Shown here: piece by piece, positions 56,942 through 64,000 of the stretch
Position numbering within the stretch: position 1 is the first letter of the stretch
How the letters are laid out: each line of letters starts with the position of its first letter
Origin: Malania oleifera
Taxonomy: Eukaryota > Streptophyta > Magnoliopsida > Santalales > Ximeniaceae
Assembly (NCBI RefSeq): GCF_029873635.1
Contig: NC_080421.1
Span: 41,025,120 to 41,089,119 of the forward strand
Reading direction: 5' to 3'
Length of the DNA: 64,000 nucleotides
Notes under the pieces: model-generated
Database searches by the model: none
What the model was told of the DNA's origin: nothing
What the model saw: the letters and a program-made list of their open reading frames with translations, nothing else
Program-made: the position numbers and the translations under genes

Positions 56942-57520
56942 ATGGCTGGTTCTTCAACATTGAGGGAATTTGCTGCGGATTTTGTCAAATTTGAACGATT
57001 TGATGGAAGTAATTTTAGGTGCTAGCAGAAAAAGAGGTACTTTCTTTTTGTGGGTCTTAAAGTGGTGTATGTTCTAACCACCCCCAAACCTGCTATGAAT
57101 GAGAATGAGACTTTGGCTCAAGGACATGCAAGGCTAAAATGGGAACAAGATGATTATATATGCAAAGGCCACATTTGCAATTCAATGTCAGACAATTTGT
57201 TCGATTTATATCAGATTATGGCTACTGTAAAAAAGTTGTGGGCTACACTTAAGGCTAAGTATTTCACTGATGATGCAATTAGTAAGAAATTTTTGACTAA
57301 AAATATTTTCAATTATACGTGCTTGATAGTAGGCCTATTGTAGAGCAGTTTCATGAAATTATGCATATCCTTAACGAGTTTAATCAACATAACATGAAAA
57401 TGGATGAATGCATTTATGATTCGTCTTTTATTGATAAGTTACCTCCATCCTAGAAAGATGTTAGAAAATCTTTGAAGCATAGGAAGTTGAATATAGAAGT
57501 TTAATTATATATGATTATAT
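56942..57520 (+). pseudogene. Second, partial element A gag
   Basis: From ATG 56942 the frame reads MAGSSTLREFAADFVKFERF, then a stop. Open 57050-57343 continues (LAQGHARLKWEQDDYICKGH, ATVKKLWATLKAKYFTDDA) and traces reach VEQFHEIMHILNEFNQHNMK. This is copia gag (UBN2 type). It implies that a second A unit began at the right LTR and was then cut off. Confidence 0.8.
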
Positions 57521-58862
57521 AAGCAAGGCTCACTAGTACTTACATTTCTCTTGTAACTCTTTTCGTTTGAATGTTTTTTTTTTTTTTTTTTAAGTTCATT
57601 AGAGGTTCACACTAGGTCTAAACTATATATAATCTTACTATCTTTCCAAGCTAAGATTTAAACTTGAAACATTTAAAATAAAAGTTGCAAACTTTAACTG
57701 CTGAGATGGCTATCTAAAAATTTTGACTTGTAACTCTATGAATGTGAAATGAGTAAAATTATAAGAAAAACAAATACCCTCATACTACTTATAATTTGCA
57801 TTAACTTCTTATTTTAAAACTTTCTATGACATTGTGAATGCATCTATTACGGGAAAGGGTTATAAATTTAGAAATTATCCTCATTCTTTTCTTAAGAATA
57901 AATGTCCAAACTTCTCTATCTCGTTTCCTTGTGTTTTCTTTTTCTCTCATTTTCTCTTTTATTAGCTCTATTTATGTTTATTCAAGGGCCCACATTCAAT
58001 ATTGGTGTAAGGCAACTATTCAAATTAAAATTTTTGTCATTGGAAAAAAATTATGTATGGCCCCTCACTAAGACCACAATAAAGGAAATAATTTTATCTA
58101 TACAAATTATTAAATGTATACAAAATAAAATTTAATTAAAAGGTTTGATTTTCTATCAAGATAGTCAAGCACGTTTGTCTCCATTCTCCATTTTATTAAT
58201 TACCAGATCCCCTCTAGTGTAATATTGTCCATCTTATTATTATTTTTTTCAAACATGGCGTTAGAACTCCTCTTTCCAATATCTTTTGATGAGAATATGG
58301 AAAATATATTAGTAACATTAGTCATCACTTGTGTTACATAGAAATAGGCGTGGAAATGAATATATATATATATATAAACTATTTACAATGTTTGTAGTGA
58401 AAATTTTAAGTTGATCACTACTCGATGTAGTAAGCACATAACAGTGATGAGGTTGAAAACTTTCATGTCTTCTTAAGAGACTTCTTAGTAGTTAAAGACC
58501 TTATTAAAATTTTTATGTTAGAGGTTTAAGTTGTGAACTTTAGGAGCTATGGAAAGAAATATGGGATTGGAGATGAGCTAACTCCCATTATATAGCCTAA
58601 GCCCATAATATAAATTTGGTAAATTAACCACTAGTTACCATCTTGTGAACCAAACACTTAATCCAATCCAATGAATCTCATCAAAATCAAGGGTTTGAGA
58701 CAACGTGTTGAACTCATGGCCCTCGATGATGACCACAGCTACACCATGTCTCTTTTAATATATCGTTTACATCACAAAACTCAAAATTCCATGTTCTATC
58801 TCCAAATTTAGAAAAGCTTAGTAGTAAAAATTCAACACAAAACCAAAGTTCCCATTTCTTTG
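57521..58862. other. AT-rich spacer, no gene recognised
   Basis: Poly-T at 57574-57592 and a (TA)n run at 58359-58376. Short hydrophobic frames occur (for example 57838-58135) but with no family match, so I treat them as chance. Confidence 0.55.
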
Positions 58863-59062
58863 CAGCCTTGCAGTGCTCTGACAGGTGCTTCCCTATACAT
58901 ATACGCACACATGCACACACATAAAAGAAGCACAAAATATTTAATTACTTAATGGTCTATTTGGATCAAGAATTTTATATGGGTAAAGGAAATGAAAGGA
59001 AAAATAAGGAAGAAACTCATTTGCTCTGTAATGGACTTGGGTCCAATTCGGATGTGGTATTG
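58863..59062 (-). pseudogene. NRAMP fragment: intron 3 end and start of exon 4
   Basis: On the - strand a [10 protein letters not shown] block follows an acceptor-like TATAG, and the 150 bases upstream match the NRAMP intron at 17968-18120 (for example GGGTAAAGGAAATGAAAGG on the + strand in both). Downstream of HCKA the similarity decays. Because the intron is included, this is a DNA-level duplication and not a retrocopy. Confidence 0.85.
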
Positions 59063-59249
59063 TTTGCTTTGACCCATTGACCTCATGAGTTTATCCTATA
59101 GAAAACACCTTATAGTTGGGTTACAAACCTTTCTTATCAATCTAAAATCTTCTTAGTACACTTCAAATCGCAATAAGTACTGATGGTGACCCATGGCTGT
59201 TGATGCTACCTAACTAGCAGACATTATTTATTTATTTATTATTTTACTA

Positions 59250-60090
59250 TTTTTTTTTACGAAATTCCCAAATTTATTGATATCCCTCACTTATGGCAGA
59301 GGAATGTCGTGGTTACAAACAAGTCACAAGGGATTTACAAATAAACTAACAAAACCAACCTAGATAGTAAAACCAAAACATGCCTATCAAAACCCGTACC
59401 ATTAATCAACTAAACCAAACTAAGTAAGCCCGTGTGAGATAAAAGAAAAAAAAAAAAAACAAAACACACACACACACACACACACACAAACAAAAACAAA
59501 AAAACCTGCAAACTGATGTCAATTACCTACAAAACAAACCCCCGAGGAAAACATAAGAGAACCAAATAATGACAATGAAAGACGAAGGCTTGACATACTC
59601 ATCTTATCCATACGAATTAAACCTCTCATTTTACTCGGTAGCACATCACCTACAAAATATCTCCTTGTGTTGCCTCCCTCGCCTTGACGAGCCAAGAAAT
59701 TTGTCACCTGATTACCTTCTCTAAATTGGTGCTTTATAGAGAATTGAAAGCCTTGAAGCTTTTCCTCTAACAATTTTCAAAAGTCCTATAAGTACCAAGA
59801 AAAGCAAAATCTAGATGTGATCCATCCCACTACCAATTCCAAGTTGCTTTCAATACAAATATTTTGACATCCCAACTCTTTACAAAGTCAAACACTACTA
59901 GTAAGAGTCTGCAACTCCACTCCATTATTAGAATCTGACTCAAATTTTTCCGAGAAAGCGGCCTTAAAATTACTTGATGAGTTGTGGATGATATCACTAC
60001 CACCACAAGAACCCAGATTTCCTCTACAAGAGTCATCTATATTTAGTTCAACCAACCTATAGGAGGTTTTTCCTAGACTACTTTTTGAGG
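59250..60090 (-). mobile_element. 5'-truncated L1-type LINE
   Basis: On the - strand an RNase H piece (damaged start near 60040, then FSIKHQFREGNQVTNFLARQ and LPSKMRGLIRMD at 59519-59773) is followed by a 3' UTR ending GCCATAAGTGAGGG and a poly-A (T run at 59250-59258). The 3' end matches that of the LINE at 9.09-10.48 kb. Confidence 0.8.
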
Positions 60091-60522
60091 ATTTCTAAAC
60101 TTCGATGTTATGGTAATTGTTTATTTAAATAGTTTTAGCTTTGTGTATATGCATGAAAAGAGAATGCACTGACTATCGTCATCAGGTGCCAACTCTGATG
60201 GATATGATCACTTAATTCCCAATTTGATAAGGAGATAGAAAGCGTAAAATAATTAAGGGGCCCTCTCAAACGCACACACAATAGAAATACATATATGGAG
60301 GTGTTTGTGAAAGCACGAAGGCTGAAGCTAGTAGAGACAAACGTGTTAGCACTAGAGGAGTCCAAAGGTATGCTTGATACACATGGGTGAGGATCAATTT
60401 GACCCAAAAGCTTAAGCCTATTGGGTCTTGGGCTACACCATGTATATAAGCACCCATCAAATACTCACTTTTACCAATGTGGGACAAACTTCACAATTGG
60501 AACTCACAATATTTTTCCCACT
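60091..60522. other. LTR-like or flanking sequence
   Basis: On the - strand GTCCCACATTGGTAAAAGTG and GGTGCTTATATACATGG resemble a copia U3 start. I cannot decide whether it belongs to the neighbouring copia end. Confidence 0.4.
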
Positions 60523-61212
60523 TGTTGGGAAAAATATTATTCATGAACTAATTCCCACAAGTAAATCAATGGAGTAATGCAAATAATAAATAAAAATGAG
60601 ACACACTAAATTTAACGTGGTTCCCTCAAATGTTGAGGTACGTTCACGGGGCATGGCGATCCAAATCCACTATCACCAAAATGTTGTACAAAGTGGATAC
60701 AAAAGACATAAGCCTTATAAATACACAAGAGTGAACAAACAAGTGTAGCAAGATGGAAAGGCCTCACCAATATTATGAACAAAGCTCCAAAAAAGAACCA
60801 ATCAAATGAGCACAACCAAAAGCTCCCAAAATGCTAATAGTAGTACGTAACCAGAGTCACATGTAGGAAAGACAAGTAGCAACAGGTTGCTGAAATAGAA
60901 GATGACCTGTCGCTAGAGAAGACAACCGGTGCAAGCATGAGGAGCTGGGTGAGGCTCTATGTATAAAATCAGAATGGAGATGGAAGCACTAAGTGGAGCG
61001 GCTTGCTATGCTATTATTGTACTGAAAATCTAAATGGAGGAAAAGATTAGGGGGCAGCCACTTTGTGCTGAGCTGTGCACATGAAGCGCCGCCTCGGAGA
61101 AGCCCAAGAATAGCTAGGCATGGCTGACAAGCTTCTTGAGAAGAGAAACAAAATTAAAAAAAAAAAAAAAACTTTCTAATCTCTTGGGTCCCACAAGGCG
61201 GGAAACCCAACA
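60523..61212 (-). repeat. 3' LTR of a - strand copia element, tentative
   Basis: Bounded by TGTTGGGAAA on the left and CCCAACA on the right, about 690 bp. The - strand AAGAGGGGAGATT before the right border is a polypurine tract. The left border is doubtful, because the flanking 13 bases form a perfect inverted repeat with the LTR end (60509-60538). Confidence 0.5.
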
Positions 61213-61760
61213 AATCTCCCCTCTTGACTTATGGGGATGACTCCACCAATCTGGCCAAAACTCGACACTTCACATGCTTGTCTCTAGACAATACTTTCGT
61301 CATCATATCCGAACCCTTATTATTGATGTGAATTTTGTCAAGATGCAATAATTTTTTATCCAACACATCCTAAATCCAATGATATCTAACATCAATATGT
61401 TTTGACTTTGAATGGAAGATAGAATTCTTACTCAAATGAATTGCACTTTGGCTATCACAATAAAGAACATACCTTTCCTGTTCCATCCCCAACTCTTTCA
61501 AGAATCTCTTGAACCAAAGCAATTCTTTGTAAGCTTCTATAATGGCAATAAACTCAGCTTCCGTAGTAGATAGAGCAACACATTTCTGTAATTTAGATTG
61601 CCATGCCACAGCTCCCCCTACAAAAGTCATCAAATAACCCGAAGTTGATTTTCTAGAATCAACATCACCGGCCATGTCGGCATCTGTGAATCCATAGAGT
61701 ATAAATTTACCATTTCCAAAACACAAACACACCTTTGAAATGCCTCTAAGGTATCGGAGA
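61213..61760 (-). pseudogene. Copia RNase H, 3' end of pol
   Basis: Open - strand frame 61370-61732: GFTDADMAGDVDSRKSTSGY, VAWQSKLQKCVALSTTEAEF, LYCDSQSAIHLSKNSIFHSK and SKHIDVRYHWI, a well-preserved Tnt1-type RNase H with its acids. A TAG interrupts it, and the last part (LLHLDKIHINNKGSDMMTK) follows. Upstream coding (LRYLRGISKV) is cut by the gypsy LTR at 61761. Confidence 0.88.
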
Positions 61761-62439
61761 TGTAATGCCCCAAACCCGCCAAGTGGGGCCCGGGGTGTTA
61801 TTTGTTCTATTCACCTATCTTTGACACACAGCGAAAATAATTAAACATTCTCCATTAAAATGCCCGAGTTCTATTCTATACAACCCAAAAAGTGTATCCA
61901 TTCACTTTATATTACATAACCAAGAATTTAAATATAACTTTTAAATACTTCATATTTTATAACTACTCACAATTACTAAAAATTAAACCCTGCCTTGGAG
62001 CTTGCTAAGCTATATCACTTGAAGGACCAGAAAAGTTCATAATTCACTAGGGTGAGACACTTCTCAGTAAGGATGGAATAAATTATAACAGTGTGTGGTA
62101 GATGAGTTTGGTGTACACAAAATATGTTTGTTCGTTAATCAACAACAGCAACTTCTAATACTCTTATATACTATACTCACATATACATAACCAATATTTA
62201 TAGCAAAAGTTATCGAATATTGGGGAGATTACACGCCCCTTTGCTCTGATACTGTTTGTAACTTTGCCCTTTTAATTTGGGTGAGGCTACAGCTGACACT
62301 TATCAAGGCACTCACCTTACTCAGTAGGCTCTCGGGTGGAGAGTTTTACTTCGCCATAAATATTCATGCATTTATATTCACATATATGTACCCACACACA
62401 TTCAACATCAATCGTACATTTCAGTCACATCCACACAGG

Positions 62440-62720
62440 ATACTGCACAGGTTTCACATCCACATAGGATACTACACAAGTTTCATATCCACACGAGATA
62501 CTACACAATTTCATCACAATCAACATTCACTGTTACACTTTCCAATGACCTATTCATAGTATATCAGTAAAACAAACTCTTCAGGCCTGCCAATGTTTTA
62601 CCCCATTTGTATAAATGACAATATAACGAACTCCTCAGGTCTGCCAATGTTATATTGTGATTTATACTGAGACAATATAACGAACTCCTCAGGCCTGCCA
62701 ACGCTATATTGTGATATATA
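62440..62720 (-). repeat. Two tandem repeat sets in the gypsy LTR
   Basis: About 30-base units with CACA(T/C)AGGATACTACACA (62440-62510, three copies), then units of about 58 bases with CGAACTCCTCAGGTCTGCC (62570-62715, three copies). Confidence 0.8.
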
Positions 62721-63258
62721 TGAATAACCACAAAAAATAATTCATCCAAACATATCATTTTTTTTTCACCACAGTAATCACAACCAATTTATTATGAAGA
62801 GTTATTCTCATGTCACATGGTTTGAGTGTTAATCATACTCTTATATACTATAAATAACTAATATACCCCACTCACATTGGTTTTTCCCCAAATATGAATT
62901 ATAATCAAAACCATCATTTTCAAATACCTAACCCATTCAAAAAATCATACATATATACACAGGTTTATATACTCAAATTTAACCGATTCAAATTTAATAA
63001 AAATCTAGTATAATTTATTCATCTTACCTATTTTTTCAAAAACGACCCAAAACAAACAAGAAAGTAAAACCCTAGCTTTCCGAAACTCGCCAAGGACGGA
63101 GACCAACAGGCCAAGAGAAGAGAGACATGACCAGCGAGCAAGCACAAACTCTGATTAGGATTAAGAAAGCGAGAGAAACCCGAAAGAAGACCAAATCCTG
63201 AAACCCTAGGTTTTTGAGAGAGAGAGAAAATTTTATAAAAAAAAAATAACCCAACTTC

Positions 63259-63430
63259 TATTTATAGAGGTGCTGCCCCACACAACACTATCGACGGTTT
63301 CCCTAAAATTGTATATGGTTTGGCCTGTGCTAAACCGCAAAACACTGTTATGTGTTCTCGGTTGTTTGCTCTGTAGGAAAACCGTCGATGGTTTTTCTGA
63401 CTCCCACATAACCGTCGGAAGTTTGGTGCT
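63259..63430 (-). promoter_or_regulatory. ACCGTCGATGGT array and TATA box in the gypsy LTR
   Basis: On the - strand the units CTTCCGACGGTTATG, AACCATCGACGGTTTT and AACCGTCGATAG (63430 to 63288) precede a perfect TATAAATA (63259-63266) by about 20 bases. The central unit is an imperfect palindrome around CGTCGA/TCGACG. Confidence 0.7.
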
Positions 63431-63503
63431 GGCCAAACCCTTTTTTTTTTTTTTTATTTTCCTTTATTTATTTATTTTTATTTTCTAGGTTCATGTCTCT
63501 ACA

Positions 63504-64000
63504 ATCTCCCCCTCTTATATAAATTTCGTCCTCGAAATTCGCTAACCAATCATTTTTCACGAACTTAGAAGTTTATTAACTAACCACATTTCACACATTT
63601 CAATCTAATCTAACATGTGAACAATTGCATGACCTAGAATTAAATGAAACTATTGCTTATCCCAAACATAAACACGTTACCTGTGCCTCTAGCAATATCC
63701 ACTTTAGTCGGGGTAAGTGTGCAGACACGCGCAGGGCTGCATGACAATACAAAGTGCAAAAGGAATGAAGACAATGTCTATATTGTGTTGTAAATGCATC
63801 TAAGTTTTGGGTCAGTAATATTTTAATATGGTCTGTAATAACTGCATTTGCATGCATGATAAGGATGAATGCTCAAGAACATAGATGGACCTTAGGGATC
63901 ATCCTTTGGTCGACTTTCGGTCAACTGATGCCAGATTTTTGGGACTAATTAAGAAGCTCAAAAACCTTAGACTGACAATAAGACCCAAATTATTGCATGA
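63504..64000 (-). mobile_element. 3' end of gypsy interior and a further LTR-like start
   Basis: 63504-63545 holds the gypsy polypurine tract and the last pol codons on the - strand. From about 63785 the sequence changes, and TTTGGTCGACTTTCGGTCAA (63906-63925) begins another array of the GTCGAC kind, cut by the window end. Confidence 0.5.

Larger units (their letters stand above)
61761..63503 (-). mobile_element. Gypsy LTR interrupting copia pol
   Basis: Borders are TGTAATGCCCC and GTCTCTACA. On the - strand the bases before it (GAGGGGGAGAT, 63504 onward) are a polypurine tract and the sequence TTTCGAGGACGAAATTT is the usual gypsy pol end, so this is the 3' LTR of an element lying to the right. 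Its left end inserts into the copia RNase H region. Confidence 0.82.

Noticed and set aside
57838-58135. Two overlapping hydrophobic 77-codon frames
   Set aside because: AT-rich sequence readily gives Phe/Leu/Ile frames; no conserved motif, no splice context.

Overview
The window is nuclear DNA of a flowering plant, most likely a eudicot with a large, transposon-rich genome. The evidence is AT-rich sequence, GT/AG introns, a plant-type NRAMP gene and a plant GT47 gene, and dense plant Ty1/copia, Ty3/gypsy, LINE and CACTA elements. No bacterial operons, CRISPR arrays, rRNA genes or tRNA genes are visible. The species cannot be named from this sequence.

Left third (1-18.7 kb): two host genes lie tail to tail. 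On the + strand (1007-15381) is a broken exostosin-type GT47 glycosyltransferase. Its exons are pushed apart by a degenerate gypsy element (about 3.08-9.08 kb, itself holding a foreign LTR), a 5'-truncated L1-type LINE (9.09-10.48 kb) and smaller debris. It also carries a frameshift, two stop codons and a missing middle part. On the - strand (15705-18654) is a complete NRAMP-family metal transporter. Its 12 coding exons join without a break into a 508-residue protein, and it is the only clearly intact host gene here. A diverged piece of its exon 4 and intron 3 recurs 40 kb away (58.86-59.06 kb).

Middle and right (19.5-57.5 kb): a deep nest of elements. Copia element A (+ strand, LTRs at 19.52 and 55.98 kb) holds copia element B (- strand, 20.27-30.74 kb). 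B in turn holds two solo LTRs, C (22.23-24.71 kb) and E (26.19-27.60 kb). The protease/integrase region of A is also split by a CACTA DNA transposon (31.12 to about 52.76 kb). The CACTA contains a gypsy-type solo LTR (34.24-36.09 kb), a long inverted repeat (34.08-38.86 kb) and a full-length LTR element D (40.757-49.862 kb) that lacks reverse transcriptase and integrase but carries a plant 'transposon protein' ORF. The right LTR of A is followed by a second partial A gag. The end of the window holds a - strand LINE, a - strand copia 3' end and a - strand gypsy LTR.

Most striking feature: short arrays of near-palindromic repeats centred on GTCGAC (variants CGTCGACGAA, GGTCGACCGA, CTGGTCGACCAG, ACCGTCGATGGT) recur in LTRs of different copia-like and gypsy-like families. 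In most cases they lie directly upstream of a TATA box. The same array-TATA-ATG layout also occurs inside element D, ahead of its cargo ORF, and in part inside B. This looks like a shared promoter module and is the best candidate for something undescribed.
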